Positions 17,176 to 27,368 of a stretch of 64,000 bases of DNA are shown here, piece by piece. Under the pieces are notes generated by a model. The model made no database searches. It saw only the letters and a list, made by a program, of their open reading frames with translations, and had not been told where the DNA came from. Origin of the DNA: Aromatoleum aromaticum EbN1 (GTDB lineage: Bacteria > Pseudomonadota > Gammaproteobacteria > Burkholderiales > Rhodocyclaceae); NCBI RefSeq assembly GCF_000025965.1, contig NC_006513.1, positions 1,984,001 through 2,048,000 on the forward strand. Reading direction: 5' to 3'. Made by a program: the position numbers and the translations under genes. How positions within the stretch are numbered: position 1 is the stretch's first letter; every line of letters starts with the position of its first letter.

Positions 17176-18126
17176 CTACTTCCCGTCCGTGCGGTGATCG
17201 GTGAGTTGCATTACGGTGGGCATGACTGCGGCGGACGCGGGCGGCAGCTCGGCGCGGTCGAACGCGATGTCGCCCTCGGCGACGAGCGTGTCGCGCGTCA
17301 GGTTGCGGAAGTCGAACAGCGATGCGTCGGCGAGATGCGATGGCACGACCTGGCCGAGCGCGGTCGCGATCGACTCGATGCGTCCCGGATGCTCGCGCGC
17401 CCAGCCCTGCAGCATCGTCTTGATCTGCTTCCTCTGCGCGTTTTCCTGCGAACCGCACAGGTTGCACGGAATGATCGGGAACTCCATCGTGCGCGCGAAC
17501 TTCGCGATGTCGGCTTCGGTGCAGTATGCGAGCGGGCGGATCACGACGTGCTCGCCATTGTCGCTGACGAGCTTCGGCGGCATCGCCTTGATCTTGCCGC
17601 CGAAGAAGAGGTTCAGGAACAGCGTCTCGAGCATGTCGTCGCGGTGATGGCCCAGCGCGATGCGCGTCGCGCCGAGCTCGCGTGCGACGCGGTAGATGAT
17701 GCCGCGCCGCAGCCGCGAGCACAGCGAACAGGTCGTCTTGCCTTCAGGGATCTTGTCCTTGACGATCGAGTAGGTGTCCTCGGTGACGATGCGGTATTCG
17801 ACGCCGATCGACTCGAAATACGCCGGCAGCACTTCGGCGGGGAAACCCGGCTGCTTCTGGTCGAGGTTCATCGCGATAATGCGGAAGTCCACCGGGGCGC
17901 GCTCGCGCAGCGCGAGCAGGCAGGACAGGAGCGTGTACGAGTCCTTGCCGCCGGACACGCAGACCATCACGGTGTCGCCGTCGCCGATCATGTTGAAGTC
18001 GGCGATCGCCTTGCCGACGCCGCGTTCGAGCTTTTTCTTCAGCCGCAGGAAAGTGTTCGAAAAACGGCTGTCGGCCGCTTCGGCGGGAGCTGGAGTCGGC
18101 GTGGCGACAGCGGAAAGGGGAGTCAC
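17176..18126 (-). CDS. ttcA: tRNA 2-thiocytidine(32) synthetase TtcA
   Basis: TtcA thiolates cytidine 32 of some tRNAs using ATP and a 4Fe-4S cluster. The 316-residue product has the PP-loop [13 protein letters not shown], the cluster cysteines [10 protein letters not shown] and the later CNLCGSQ, and the [20 protein letters not shown] motif. GTG 18126 was chosen because an AGGA lies upstream and the longer frame (to 18180) has no family support. It follows folM on the same strand with about 70 bases between. Confidence 0.93.
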   Translation of the reverse strand: MTPLSAVATPTPAPAEAADSRFSNTFLRLKKKLERGVGKAIADFNMIGDGDTVMVCVSGGKDSYTLLSCLLALRERAPVDFRIIAMNLDQKQPGFPAEVLPAYFESIGVEYRIVTEDTYSIVKDKIPEGKTTCSLCSRLRRGIIYRVARELGATRIALGHHRDDMLETLFLNLFFGGKIKAMPPKLVSDNGEHVVIRPLAYCTEADIAKFARTMEFPIIPCNLCGSQENAQRKQIKTMLQGWAREHPGRIESIATALGQVVPSHLADASLFDFRNLTRDTLVAEGDIAFDRAELPPASAAVMPTVMQLTDHRTDGK

Positions 18127-18195
18127 GGTTGAGCGTCCTGCGGGGAAACGAACGGAATTATACCTTTGTGCAGTGCGCAAACAGTGCCGCCGCGC

Positions 18196-18942
18196 TCAGA
18201 GGTGCGCACTTCGCCCGCCGTCGACGGCGATGATCTGCCCGGTGACATAAGGGGCGTCGAACAGCAGGAAGCGGACCGTGCGGGCGATGTCGGCAGGGGT
18301 TCCGATCCGCCCGAGCAGCGTGTGGCGGACGATCTGGTCGCGCTGTTCGGGCGGAAACTGGCCGTCTTCCGGCCACTCGATGGCGCCGGGCGACACGCCG
18401 TTCACTCTCACGTCGGGCGCGAGCTCCAGCGCCAGCGCCCGGGTCAGGCCGAGCAGTCCCGCTTTCGCAGCGCAATACAGCGGGTAGTTGCGCAACGGGC
18501 GCTCGGCGTGGATATCGACGATGTTGACGATTGCGCCGCGCTGGCGCCGCAACGTCGGTGCCGCGGCCTGCGCGAGGAACAGCGGGCCTTTCAGATTCGA
18601 GCCGATCAGCTCGGTCCATGCCGCTGTGTCGATGCTGCCGATCGGGGTCGGGAAGAAGCTCGACGCGTTGTTCACGACGGCGTCGAGCCGGTCGTGCGTC
18701 GCGAGCAGCGCGTCGATCAAGGCCGCGGGAGCGCCGTCGTCCTTGAGGTCGCCGCAGACCAGCGATGTGGAGCCGGGACGCAGGTGGTCGAGCTCGTCGG
18801 CCAGCGCACGTGCCTCGGCTGCCGAGTTGCGGTAATGCAGCACGACATGCGCGCCGGTGGCGTGCAACGTGCGCGCGATTTCCGCGCCCACCCGCCGGGC
18901 GGCGCCGGTAACCAGGATGACTGGCGAGGCTGCGGTGCTCAT
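18196..18942 (-). CDS. folM: Pteridine reductase / dihydromonapterin reductase (SDR)
   Basis: The product is a 248-residue short-chain dehydrogenase. Its cofactor motif TGAARRVG, with arginines rather than the usual glycine pattern, is diagnostic of pteridine reductases. NNASSFFPTPIG, the YCAAKAGL catalytic Tyr-Lys pair, and the SPGAIEWPEDG segment also fit FolM. It probably reduces dihydromonapterin or dihydrofolate with NADPH. ATG 18942 was preferred to 18969. It is divergent from the methyltransferase gene at 19029, and the 86-base gap should carry both promoters. Confidence 0.88.
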   Translation of the reverse strand: MSTAASPVILVTGAARRVGAEIARTLHATGAHVVLHYRNSAAEARALADELDHLRPGSTSLVCGDLKDDGAPAALIDALLATHDRLDAVVNNASSFFPTPIGSIDTAAWTELIGSNLKGPLFLAQAAAPTLRRQRGAIVNIVDIHAERPLRNYPLYCAAKAGLLGLTRALALELAPDVRVNGVSPGAIEWPEDGQFPPEQRDQIVRHTLLGRIGTPADIARTVRFLLFDAPYVTGQIIAVDGGRSAHL

Positions 18943-19028
18943 CGTGCCGGATTCCTCGGTTCTGGCCACCCGCGCGTGGCCGCTGGAGACAGACGCTAGA
19001 ATACGCGTTTTCCCGAGTGTCGCCGCCC

Positions 19029-20189
19029 ATGTCCCTGCCTCGACCTTCCGCCGACGCGATCGAACAAAGCGCCCGCCTGGTGCGCTCGATCACCGCATCC
19101 ATCGCCGCGGCCGGCGGCTGGATTCCCTTCTCGCGCTACATGGAGCTGGCGCTGTATTCGCCGGGGCTCGGCTATTACAGCGGCGGGGCGAGGAAATTCG
19201 GCCCGGGCGGAGACTTCATCACGGCCCCGGAGCTGACGCCGCTGTTCGGCCAGGCGCTCGCGGCGCAGGTGGAGCAGGTGATGCGCGCCTCCGCCGCGCA
19301 CGTGATCGAAGCGGGAGCCGGCACGGGACTGCTCGCCGCCGATCTGCTGCTCGAACTCGAGCGGCGGGAATGTCTGCCCGAGACCTACGGCATCCTCGAA
19401 CTGTCGGGCGAACTGCGCGAGCGCCAGTTCGACTTGCTGGCCGAGAAAGCGCCGCGTCTGGCGAGTCGCGTGCGCTGGCTCGACGCGCTGCCGGAGCGTT
19501 TCTCCGGCGCGCTGGTCGCGAACGAAGTCCTCGACGTGATGCCGGTGCACCTCGTCGTGTCGCGGCCCGAAGGGCTGTTCGAGCGCGGCGTCGCCGTCGA
19601 TCCGGCCGGCACGCTGCGCTGGGCGGACTCGCCGGCGAGCGGAGCGGTGGCCGACGCGGCCCGCGCGCTAGACCTGCCGTTGCCCGAAAGCGGCGAATAC
19701 GTTACCGAGCTGAACCTCGCCGCACGGGCGTGGGTCGGGGAATGGGCACAGCGGCTCGACTGCGGCGTGCTGCTGCTCGTCGATTACGGTTATCCGCGCG
19801 CCGAGTATTACCTGCCGTCGCGCTCGAACGGCACGCTGCTGTGCTATTACCGGCACCATGCGCACGCCGACCCTTTCCTGTGGCCGGGGCTGAACGACAT
19901 CACCGCGTTCGTCGATTTCACGTCGGTGGCCGAGGCTGCGTTCGACGCCGGGCTCGATGTGCTCGGCTACACCAACCAGGCCGCGTTCCTGTTCAACTGC
20001 GGGCTGCTCGAATGCCTCGCACGGCGCGGGCCGGAAACGTCGGCGGACTACATCCGCGCGGCGCGCGCCGCCCAGCGGCTGACGACGCCGCAGGAGATGG
20101 GGGAGCTTTTCAAGGTGCTTGCGCTGGGCAAAGGCATTCCCGAACCCCTGCTCGGGTTCCAGCGCGGCGACAGGGTCCACGCGCTGTAG
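19029..20189 (+). CDS. SAM-dependent methyltransferase, MidA/NDUFAF7 family
   Basis: The product is a 386-residue class I methyltransferase. Family hallmarks are YYSGGARKFGPGGDFITAPE, LTPLFGQALA, the SAM-binding EAGAGTGLLAADLL and VANEVLDVMPV. Mitochondrial NDUFAF7 methylates an arginine of a complex I subunit; bacterial targets are not established. ATG 19029 is preferred to an upstream GTG at 19017. It is divergent from folM. Confidence 0.88.
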   Translation: MSLPRPSADAIEQSARLVRSITASIAAAGGWIPFSRYMELALYSPGLGYYSGGARKFGPGGDFITAPELTPLFGQALAAQVEQVMRASAAHVIEAGAGTGLLAADLLLELERRECLPETYGILELSGELRERQFDLLAEKAPRLASRVRWLDALPERFSGALVANEVLDVMPVHLVVSRPEGLFERGVAVDPAGTLRWADSPASGAVADAARALDLPLPESGEYVTELNLAARAWVGEWAQRLDCGVLLLVDYGYPRAEYYLPSRSNGTLLCYYRHHAHADPFLWPGLNDITAFVDFTSVAEAAFDAGLDVLGYTNQAAFLFNCGLLECLARRGPETSADYIRAARAAQRLTTPQEMGELFKVLALGKGIPEPLLGFQRGDRVHAL

Positions 20190-20320
20190 CCCGCAGCGCG
20201 CCGTCCGAGCGTGCGGCGAAGGCATCGGCCTGACGAACTGAACGAGTCAGCAGGCTCGGGAGCGCTGTTCCGGCTACGTCGCGCTTCCCGGGTCCGCCTC
20301 ACGCGCGGCCTCCGCGGCCT

Positions 20321-20530
20321 CTATTCCTGGTAGCGGTAAACCGCCCGCAGGAAGTCGTCGACGTCGATCGGCGGCAGAGGCGCAGTTGCGGCCACCTCGA
20401 CGCGTTCGGCGCGCTGCAACGGTAGCGCGGGTTCGGGTTGCGGCAACCAGCTGGCATTGAGCACTTCGTCGCCGTATTCATCGGGATTCCCGATCACATT
20501 GCCTGTGTGCATTTCCATGATGATCACCAT
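20321..20530 (-). CDS. Small acidic hypothetical protein
   Basis: The product is a 69-residue protein with a hydrophobic start (MVIIMEMHTGNVIGNPDEYG) and an acidic, proline-containing tail ending IDVDDFLRAVYRYQE. ATG 20530 has an exact GGAGG five bases upstream, which is the best evidence that it is real. No cysteine or known motif was seen. It stands alone between two longer intergenic gaps, and no family was recognised. Confidence 0.5.
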   Translation of the reverse strand: MVIIMEMHTGNVIGNPDEYGDEVLNASWLPQPEPALPLQRAERVEVAATAPLPPIDVDDFLRAVYRYQE

Positions 20531-20728
20531 GATGGCCTCCGCGACGTACCCCGTTGTCCCGCTTCCCGGTTTTGGTCCAACGGACCGGGAAATGCCGGAG
20601 GCACCGGGGTACCGCGATTGTCTGCAGCCGCCTGCTCCGGGTTCGAGCTCCAGAGGTGGCACGGCTGGCGGGGTTCCGGAATGGCCCCGCGTTCTCATCT
20701 TGGCGCCGAATGATTACAGTTTCCAGCA

Positions 20729-21541
20729 CTAAACTTCGACAAGTTGTACCGTGAGCCAGTCAAGGAGCATTTCCGCAACACTTTGCCAGTCGCGCTCGAG
20801 CATGACTCCATGCCCCATGCCGGGGATGATCGTCGCCTCCAGTCCGTAGAGCGCCGCGGTCATCGCGACCTGCGCCGGCGGGATGAGGTGATCGTGTTCC
20901 GTGCCGACGATCAGCATCGGCGGACGATGCATGCGTGCAGGTTGCGGCAGGTTGAAGAGCGTCATGTCCCACACCGCGCGGTGGGATTCAGGCTGGCACA
21001 GATGGTAGTAGCGCATCAGCGCGTCGTCATCGACCGGCTGGTGGAACAGGGCTTCGCGCAGGCTTTCCGGGTCGGGCTGGCTGCCGGCGAGCATCTGGTT
21101 CAGGTTCCCCAGGAGATGCGGCTTGTTGAGCATCAGGCCCAGCGCCGAGCCCATCAGCCCTTGCGGCGGGACCGAGCACAGTAGCGCGACGGCGGGGACG
21201 TCGGCGTGCTCGAGGTACTTCTGTATCACCATTCCGCCCATCGAGTGGCCGATCAGCGCCGGCGTCCGCGGCAACGCGGCGACGACTTCGCTGACGTCGC
21301 GTACGTAGTCGTCGATCGAGAACGAATCGAGCCCTCCGCGCCTGCGGCTTGCGCCGTGGCCGGACAGCGACAGCGCATAACAGTCGAAGCCGGCAGCGGC
21401 GAAATACGGCAAAAAATATTCGTCCCAGCACCACGCGCCGGTGTAGGCGCCGTGGATGAACAGCAGCGGGACCGGCGAAACCGCCTTGCCCGCCGGGGCG
21501 CGCGCGATCACCTCGAGTTCGCCGAAATGCCGTGCGCTCAT
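20729..21541 (-). CDS. Alpha/beta hydrolase
   Basis: The product is a 270-residue serine hydrolase. It has the oxyanion region LLFIHGAYTGAWCWDEYFLP, the nucleophile elbow GHSMGGMV (Ser within G-x-S-x-G), an acid region VGTEHDHLIPP, and the catalytic histidine in IPGMGHGVMLE. The start overlaps the stop of the upstream GST gene (ATGA), so the two are co-expressed. The substrate is unknown; a thioester or ester is plausible given the glutathione partner. Confidence 0.87.
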   Translation of the reverse strand: MSARHFGELEVIARAPAGKAVSPVPLLFIHGAYTGAWCWDEYFLPYFAAAGFDCYALSLSGHGASRRRGGLDSFSIDDYVRDVSEVVAALPRTPALIGHSMGGMVIQKYLEHADVPAVALLCSVPPQGLMGSALGLMLNKPHLLGNLNQMLAGSQPDPESLREALFHQPVDDDALMRYYHLCQPESHRAVWDMTLFNLPQPARMHRPPMLIVGTEHDHLIPPAQVAMTAALYGLEATIIPGMGHGVMLERDWQSVAEMLLDWLTVQLVEV

Positions 21542-22158
21542 TGCGGCACCGCCATGCCGCGCTGCACTGCCGGCCGCGCCGCGATCGCATCGAACCATCG
21601 CCGCACCTCGGGGAAGCGGTCGAGGTCGATTCCCTGCCAGTCGTGGCTCGCGATCCACGGAAACGTCGCGATGTCGGCGACCGAATAGTCCGCGCCTGCG
21701 AGCCAGTCGCGGCCGGCGAGACGGGTATTTAGGACGCCGTAGAGGCGCTCGGCTTCCTTCGAGTAGCGTTCGACCGCGTACGGGATCACTTCCGGCGCGT
21801 AACGCAGGAAGTGGTGCGCCTGCCCGAGCATCGGGCCGACGCTGCCCATCTGGAACATCAGCCACTGGATCGCCTCGCAGCGGCCCCGCGCTCCGGGCGG
21901 CAACAGGCGTCCGGTCTTTTCCGCGAGGTACAGCAGGATCGCGCCGGATTCGATGACGGTGATCGGCTGGCCGTCCGGCCCTTCGTCATCGACGATCACC
22001 GGGATGCGATTGTTCGGGTTCAGCGCGAGGAACTCGGGCGTGAATTGATCGCCGCGTGAAATGTCGATCGGGCGCGTTTCGTAGCGCAGCCCGAGTTCCT
22101 CGAGGGCGATGGAGATCTTGCGGCCGTTGGGCGTGGTCCAGGTGTAAAGCGTGATCAT
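21538..22158 (-). CDS. Glutathione S-transferase, nu-class (YfcG/YghU-like)
   Basis: The product is a 206-residue thioredoxin-fold GST. The N-terminal YTWTTPNGRKISIALEELGL is characteristic of the nu class, which acts as a GSH-dependent disulfide reductase rather than a classic transferase. The VIESGAILLYLAEKTGRLLP segment binds the glutathione glutamyl end. The helical C-terminal domain is complete. It overlaps the hydrolase gene downstream by four bases, and a divergent DUF2905 gene starts 83 bases upstream. Confidence 0.9.
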   Translation of the reverse strand: MITLYTWTTPNGRKISIALEELGLRYETRPIDISRGDQFTPEFLALNPNNRIPVIVDDEGPDGQPITVIESGAILLYLAEKTGRLLPPGARGRCEAIQWLMFQMGSVGPMLGQAHHFLRYAPEVIPYAVERYSKEAERLYGVLNTRLAGRDWLAGADYSVADIATFPWIASHDWQGIDLDRFPEVRRWFDAIAARPAVQRGMAVPQ

Positions 22159-22241
22159 CGGACAGGCTCCGTCGATGGCGGCGCGAAGGCCGCGTTGCGA
22201 GACGCACCCCTCGCGGGGTCTAATGCGAATTTGGGGCGGAG

Positions 22242-22445
22242 ATGGGAATGCTCAAGTGGCTGGTCGTGGTGGCGGTGATCGTCCTCCTGACCGGCCTGCT
22301 CAGGCCGGACGTCATGCGCCGCCTGCGCTTCGGCCATCTGCCGGGCGATTTTCATTTCCGCCTGTGGGGCCGTGCCATTCATCTGCCATTCACCAGCACG
22401 ATACTGCTGTGTGTTCTCGGGTGGGCGCTGCTGCGGGCATTGTGA
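22242..22445 (+). CDS. DUF2905 small membrane protein
   Basis: The product is a 67-residue protein with two membrane helices flanking the conserved loop GHLPGDFHFRLWG. The loop matches the LPGDI-type motif of the DUF2905 family. The start at 22242 or 22248 follows a GGAGATGGG region. It is convergent with cca, whose stop lies 31 bases away. Function unknown. Confidence 0.8.
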   Translation: MGMLKWLVVVAVIVLLTGLLRPDVMRRLRFGHLPGDFHFRLWGRAIHLPFTSTILLCVLGWALLRAL

Positions 22446-22476
22446 ATCGCTCCCTGCGAACGGGCGGCGAGCGGAG

Positions 22477-23700
22477 TCAGTCTTTCTCTTCCGCATGCCG
22501 AGCCTTGACGGCCGCAACCCGGGCCTCGTGCACGCGTTGCGGAATGCTTGCCTTGTCGGTGCAGCTGCGCGCAATCGCTCCCGCGTCGACCGAACGGACC
22601 GCGGCGAGCGCGGCCTGCCAGATCGCGGCCTGTACATAAGGGCGCTCGGCCATGCCGGGCCGCCCATGGAAATCACACGCCGCGGCTTCGAGCAACAGGC
22701 CGAAACGCTCCGGGCGGCGCAGCGCGTCAGTGCGCTCGAGCAGCTTCACGATCGTCACCGGACGCAATGCCCGTGCCTGATGCAGGATGCCGTGCTCGCG
22801 CGCCAGCAGCACGGCGAGGTCGCGGCACTCGAGCGGCGCCTTCAGGCGCTCCGACACGGCCCGCGCGCGATCGGCGCTCTTCGCCTCGTGGCCGTAGTGA
22901 TGCGGCAATACGTGCACGGGCGTGTCGGCTTTGCCCAGGTCGTGCAGCAGGCAGGCCCAGCGGACGGCGAGCGGCTGCGCGGTGGCCGCGGCGTGGTCGA
23001 CGACCGCCATCACGTGGATGCCGGTGTCGACTTCCGGGTGGTGCTGCGGCGGTTGCGGCACCCCGAACAGGCGATCGACTTCGGGCAGGATGCGCGCGAG
23101 CGCGCAGCATTCGCGCAGCACGGCAAACATCCGCGACGGGCGGGTTTCCATCAGGCCGCGGGCGAGCTCCTGCCACACGCGCTCCGCGACCAGATGGTCG
23201 ACCTCGCCGTCATCGACCATCGTGCGCATCAGCGCAAGCGTTTCGCCTGCGACGGAAAACCCCTCGAAGCGCGCGGCAAAGCGTGCGACGCGCAGCACGC
23301 GCACCGGATCTTCGGCGAACGCTTCGCTGACATGGCGGAACACGCGGTTTTCGAGGTCCCGGCGACCGCCGTACGGGTCGATCAGCGTGCCGTCCTCGTC
23401 CTGCGCCATTGCGTTGATCGTCAGGTCGCGGCGGCGCAGGTCCTCTTCGAGCGTGACGTCCGGGGAGGCGTGCACGGTGAAACCGGTATAGCCGCGGCCG
23501 CTCTTGCGCTCGGTACGCGCGAGGGCGTATTCCTCGCCGGTGCGAGGATGGAGGAACACCGGGAAATCCTTGCCGACGGCGCGAAAGCCGCGCGCCAGCA
23601 TCTCGTCGGGGGTCGCGCCGACGACCACCCAGTCATGATCCTGCACCGGCAGGCCGAGCAGGCGGTCGCGCACTGCGCCGCCGACGACATAAACGCGCAT
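22477..23700 (-). CDS. cca: CCA-adding tRNA nucleotidyltransferase with HD domain
   Basis: The enzyme adds and repairs the 3'-CCA end of tRNAs from CTP and ATP. The 407-residue product is a class II poly(A)-polymerase-type enzyme with [14 protein letters not shown], the metal-binding pair in [10 protein letters not shown], the [10 protein letters not shown] motif and the [12 protein letters not shown] basic region. The HD domain (LLHDLGK near residue 255) is the phosphohydrolase part found in multifunctional Cca. The start shares one base with the stop of the upstream GST gene, so translation is coupled. The open frame upstream is not part of the gene. Confidence 0.93.
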   Translation of the reverse strand: MRVYVVGGAVRDRLLGLPVQDHDWVVVGATPDEMLARGFRAVGKDFPVFLHPRTGEEYALARTERKSGRGYTGFTVHASPDVTLEEDLRRRDLTINAMAQDEDGTLIDPYGGRRDLENRVFRHVSEAFAEDPVRVLRVARFAARFEGFSVAGETLALMRTMVDDGEVDHLVAERVWQELARGLMETRPSRMFAVLRECCALARILPEVDRLFGVPQPPQHHPEVDTGIHVMAVVDHAAATAQPLAVRWACLLHDLGKADTPVHVLPHHYGHEAKSADRARAVSERLKAPLECRDLAVLLAREHGILHQARALRPVTIVKLLERTDALRRPERFGLLLEAAACDFHGRPGMAERPYVQAAIWQAALAAVRSVDAGAIARSCTDKASIPQRVHEARVAAVKARHAEEKD

Positions 23701-24356
23701 CAGCCGTAAAGATCTTCGGACGGGATCGATTCGCTTTCGGCATTCGCTGCCGCTGCCCACTCCTGCATCAGCGGGTGCGCGAGCATCGCGTCGAGGTACT
23801 CGCCCGCGGCTGCGGCGGGTCGCACGCCGTAGGTCTTGAAGCGGAAGCAGATTGGCGCGTACATCGCATCGGCTGCCGAGAACGCGCCGAACAGATATGG
23901 CCCGGCAGGATTCGCCTGCGTGCCGAAACGCTCGCGGCAATCGTTCCAGATCGCCTCGATGCGTGCGATGTTCGCATCGACCGCCGCGTTGTGTCCCTGG
24001 CCGGCGTAGTCCTTGCGGATGTTCATCGTCATGTGCTGGCGCAGGTCGGTGAAGCCGGAATGCATCTCGGCGCTGACCGAGCGGGCGATCGCGCGCGCCG
24101 CGGTGTTAGCCGGCCACAGCCCTGGTGCCTTCTCGGCGAGGTATTCGCAGATCGCGAGCGAGTCCCAGATCGCCAGGCCGTGATCGATCAGGCACGGCAC
24201 TTTCCCGGACGGCGAATGCGACAGGATGCGTTCGCGGCTGCCGGGGATGAACAGCGCGATGCGGATCTCCTCGAACTGCTGGCCGCTGGCCTTCGCCGCG
24301 AGCCACGCACGCAACGACCAGGACGAGTAGTTCTTGTTGCCGATGATCAGTTTCAT
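23700..24356 (-). CDS. Glutathione S-transferase family protein
   Basis: The product is a 218-residue GST. The N-terminal [20 protein letters not shown] includes the SSWS motif supplying the catalytic serine, followed by [13 protein letters not shown] and the [14 protein letters not shown] glutathione-binding region. The C-terminal helical domain is complete. It sits between the NDUFA9-like gene and cca on the same strand, with a one-base overlap to cca. The specific substrate cannot be told. Confidence 0.88.
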   Translation of the reverse strand: MKLIIGNKNYSSWSLRAWLAAKASGQQFEEIRIALFIPGSRERILSHSPSGKVPCLIDHGLAIWDSLAICEYLAEKAPGLWPANTAARAIARSVSAEMHSGFTDLRQHMTMNIRKDYAGQGHNAAVDANIARIEAIWNDCRERFGTQANPAGPYLFGAFSAADAMYAPICFRFKTYGVRPAAAAGEYLDAMLAHPLMQEWAAAANAESESIPSEDLYG

Positions 24357-24394
24357 GCGCGAAGTCTCCGTCAGGTGGAAAATCGTCCGGCCGT

Positions 24395-25360
24395 TCAGCC
24401 GTGGAGTCGGCCGGAGTGGCTACGCATCGAATAGTAGCGGGCGCGTTGCGACCTGTCGCCGATATATGACGGCGCGACGGCCTCCAGCGGCGTCGGTGTC
24501 ATGCCGAACGGCAGCGGCGCGCCGCTCGCGACGTTGTCGACGCGCATCGAGCGCAGGTTGTCGCGGCTCATTATCGGGTTCGGCAGCCATTCCATCAGCG
24601 CCGCCTGCATCATCGCGAGCCCGTTCGGCAGGGGGAGGATCGGGCGTGGTGCACTGGCCAGCTCGCTGATGTATTCGACCAGCTCGCGCAGCGTATAGAC
24701 GCGCGGCCCGGCGAGTTCGAACGTCTCGCCGATGGCGGCCGGATCGCGCAGGCAGCGGCAGATGACCGCAGCCACGTCTTCGACGTGCACGGGCTGGAAT
24801 CGCGCGCGCGCGCCGGCCAGCGGCAGGAGCGGAAAACGTGTTGCCAGCCTGGCGAAGAGGTTCGTGAAGTGGTCGCCGCGGCCGAACATCACCGCGGGAC
24901 GCAGCACCGTCCAGGCCGGGGCGTCGCCGCTGGCGCGTATCGCCGCTTCGCCGGCGGCTTTCGAGCGCAGGTATTCGGACGGACCGTCGGGCGAGGCGCC
25001 GAGCGCGCTCACATGCACGAGATGGGGAACGCGCGCGGCGTGGCACGCAGCGACGATCTTTTGCGGCAATTCGACATGCGCGCGCGCGAAATCCCGGCCA
25101 TACGGGGAGCCCGACCGGGAGTGCAGGATCCCGACGAGGTTGATGACCGCATCGACGCCGCTGACGAGGTGCGCGAGCGTCGCCGGATCATGCACGTCCG
25201 CCTCGACGACATCGACGGTCGGCAGCAGCAGCAGATGCCGCGCACGGCTCGCACGGCGAGTCGGAACGACGACCTCGACAGCGGCTCCGGCAAGTTGGTT
25301 GGCCACTGCGCTGCCGAGGAAGCCGGAGCCGCCGATGAGCGCGACGCGTTCGATTTTCAT
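24395..25360 (-). CDS. NDUFA9-like NAD(P)-binding protein (atypical SDR)
   Basis: The product is a 321-residue extended-SDR-like protein. Its Rossmann motif ALIGGSGFLGSAVANQL, the VINLVGIL strand, VHVSALGAS and YLRSKAAGE match the complex I NDUFA9 group. The usual catalytic Tyr-x3-Lys is present only in altered spacing. It is likely a quinone-biosynthesis or complex-I-associated factor. It is co-directional with slt upstream (33-base gap) and GST downstream (38-base gap). Confidence 0.85.
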   Translation of the reverse strand: MKIERVALIGGSGFLGSAVANQLAGAAVEVVVPTRRASRARHLLLLPTVDVVEADVHDPATLAHLVSGVDAVINLVGILHSRSGSPYGRDFARAHVELPQKIVAACHAARVPHLVHVSALGASPDGPSEYLRSKAAGEAAIRASGDAPAWTVLRPAVMFGRGDHFTNLFARLATRFPLLPLAGARARFQPVHVEDVAAVICRCLRDPAAIGETFELAGPRVYTLRELVEYISELASAPRPILPLPNGLAMMQAALMEWLPNPIMSRDNLRSMRVDNVASGAPLPFGMTPTPLEAVAPSYIGDRSQRARYYSMRSHSGRLHG

Positions 25361-25393
25361 GTTGAGGCTCCCGTGCAGGCAACGTTGCGATGG

Positions 25394-27328
25394 TCACTGG
25401 TCCTCGGCGGGTCGGGGAGCGATCGTGCCGAGCCGCTGCTTCAGCGACTGGGGCCGGCCTTCGAGCATCGCCGCATAGATGACCGCGTTGGACATCACCT
25501 TCTTGACATAGTCGCGCGTCTCGTCGAAAGGAATCGTTTCGGCATAGATCGCGCCTTCGAGCGAGCGCTGGTCGCGCCAGCGTCGCGCCCGGCTCGGCCC
25601 TGCATTGTAGCCGGCCGATGCGAGCACCGGATGATTGTCGAGTCCGTCGAGGATCAGCCGCATGTAGCTCGTGCCCAGCAGCACGTTGGTGTTGGGGTCG
25701 GTGAGCATGCCTACGTGGTAGTCCGGCAGACCGATCTTGCCGGCGACCCATTTGCCGGTCGCAGGCATCACCTGCATCAGCCCCTGCGCGCCGGAACTCG
25801 AACGCGCCGGTGCGATGAAGCGGCTTTCCTGGCGCATCAGCCCGTATACCCAGCTGATGTCGAGCCCGCGCTCGCGTACCTGCGGCTCGATCAGTGGACG
25901 ATACGGCGTGATGTAGCGCAGGTCGAAGTTGGCGTGCGCATCGGTGCGCTCGGCGGTGTTGATGGCGCGGTCGAAGATCTCGTGCCTGAGCGCGAGGCGT
26001 GCGGCCGCGATGAGGAAACCTTCATCCTGGCCGCGCAGGGCCCAGTTCCACTCGCGCGCCGCGTCGGTGCGCAGGTCGAGCCGGTACAGCGCGAGTGCCC
26101 GCTGCAGGCCGGGATTGGCTGCGGCTCGCGCGGTGTCGCCCGCCGTCACCGCGCCGTTGCCGGTCGGTGCGGAAAAAAGCTCGCCGTCTTCTTCGGCCGC
26201 TAGCAGGCCGTAAAAATGCGGTTCGCCAGCAATGCGCCGGTAAAGCGCCGCAGCTTCGTCCGCGCGGCCGAGGGCAGCGCGTGCGCGGCCCAGCCAGTAG
26301 ATCCACTCCGCGTTGGCCTGCTCGGCCGCCGGCAGCGCCTCGATCGAGGACTCCACCATGCGCCAGTCCTCTACCCGCAGCGCCGCGCGCACTCGCCACG
26401 CGCGCTGCTCGCTGCTCATCGCCACGTCGCCGGCCGCGCGGTACCACTCGGAGGCCTGCGGCAGGCGCGCGAGCGCGCCGTAATGGCCGAGAACCGCGTG
26501 GGCGTAGGCCCGTTCGTCGTGATCGAGCCGATCGCTGATGCGCTGAAAACGGACCTGCGCGGCGCGCGGGTCGTCCTTGCGCGCGAGGCTGACCAGCGCC
26601 GTCAAGGCGAGCTCGCGGCCGGGCCGGGTCGCGGCGAAGTTCGCGGGCAGGCGGTCGAGGTACGCTTCGGGGGACTTCACTGCGTGGTCGAAACTGGCGA
26701 GCTTCGGCATTTCGCCGGCCGCGAGCCAGGCGAGCGTGCTGCGCGCCGCGGTGAAGCTGCGGCTCTCGATCTGCCGGCGGAATCGCCACCACAGCTCGTC
26801 CGCGCCGACAGCGCCGCCGGTCGCGAGTGCGCGCAGGACCGGCTCGCAGGCGACGTGGCTGTCGCTCAGTTCCATCCACTGGGCGCGCGTCTCGGCCAGC
26901 ACTTTGGTGTCGCCGAGGTTGAGCCGGGCGGTGCGGTAATGGCAGCGCAGCTCGGCGTCCGGTTCGCGCAGGTCGACGTACAGGCGCAGGAATCCCGGCC
27001 AGTCCTCGTCGCGCACCGTGCGGCGCAGCCAGTCGGCGCGCAGGCGTTCCGCCAGCAGGCTGTCGGGATCCTGCAGCAGGAACTCGGTCAACTCGATGAT
27101 CGGCGCCGGATCGGGGCGCGCAAGCTTGTTCGACAGCAGCCAGTACCTGACGTACGGATCGAGCGGATGTGAAGTGCGTTGCGTATCGAGCTGCTCGAGC
27201 GCGTCCCGGTCGCCGGTGCGCAGCGCCTCCCGCGCCGCCAGGATCCGTTCATCCCCGGGATCGCCGAGCACTCCCGCGCTCAGAACCATCAACCCCAGGG
27301 CCACGCCCGCCCACAATCCCTTGATCAT
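25394..27328 (-). CDS. slt: Soluble lytic murein transglycosylase (Slt70 type)
   Basis: The product is a 644-residue periplasmic enzyme that cleaves the MurNAc-GlcNAc bond, forming 1,6-anhydro ends. It has a signal peptide (about 1-22) and a long alpha-superhelical body of TPR-like repeats (about 30-470). The C-terminal lysozyme-like domain has the catalytic Glu in LMRQESRFIAPARSSSGAQG, then LMQVMPATGKWVA and AGYNAGPSRARRW. Length fits the family. It is divergent from the 5-formyl-THF cyclo-ligase gene with about 40 bases between. Confidence 0.93.
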   Translation of the reverse strand: MIKGLWAGVALGLMVLSAGVLGDPGDERILAAREALRTGDRDALEQLDTQRTSHPLDPYVRYWLLSNKLARPDPAPIIELTEFLLQDPDSLLAERLRADWLRRTVRDEDWPGFLRLYVDLREPDAELRCHYRTARLNLGDTKVLAETRAQWMELSDSHVACEPVLRALATGGAVGADELWWRFRRQIESRSFTAARSTLAWLAAGEMPKLASFDHAVKSPEAYLDRLPANFAATRPGRELALTALVSLARKDDPRAAQVRFQRISDRLDHDERAYAHAVLGHYGALARLPQASEWYRAAGDVAMSSEQRAWRVRAALRVEDWRMVESSIEALPAAEQANAEWIYWLGRARAALGRADEAAALYRRIAGEPHFYGLLAAEEDGELFSAPTGNGAVTAGDTARAAANPGLQRALALYRLDLRTDAAREWNWALRGQDEGFLIAAARLALRHEIFDRAINTAERTDAHANFDLRYITPYRPLIEPQVRERGLDISWVYGLMRQESRFIAPARSSSGAQGLMQVMPATGKWVAGKIGLPDYHVGMLTDPNTNVLLGTSYMRLILDGLDNHPVLASAGYNAGPSRARRWRDQRSLEGAIYAETIPFDETRDYVKKVMSNAVIYAAMLEGRPQSLKQRLGTIAPRPAEDQ

Positions 27329-27368
27329 CCCTTACCATCCTGTTTTTGATTCGACTCACCTTAGCACA

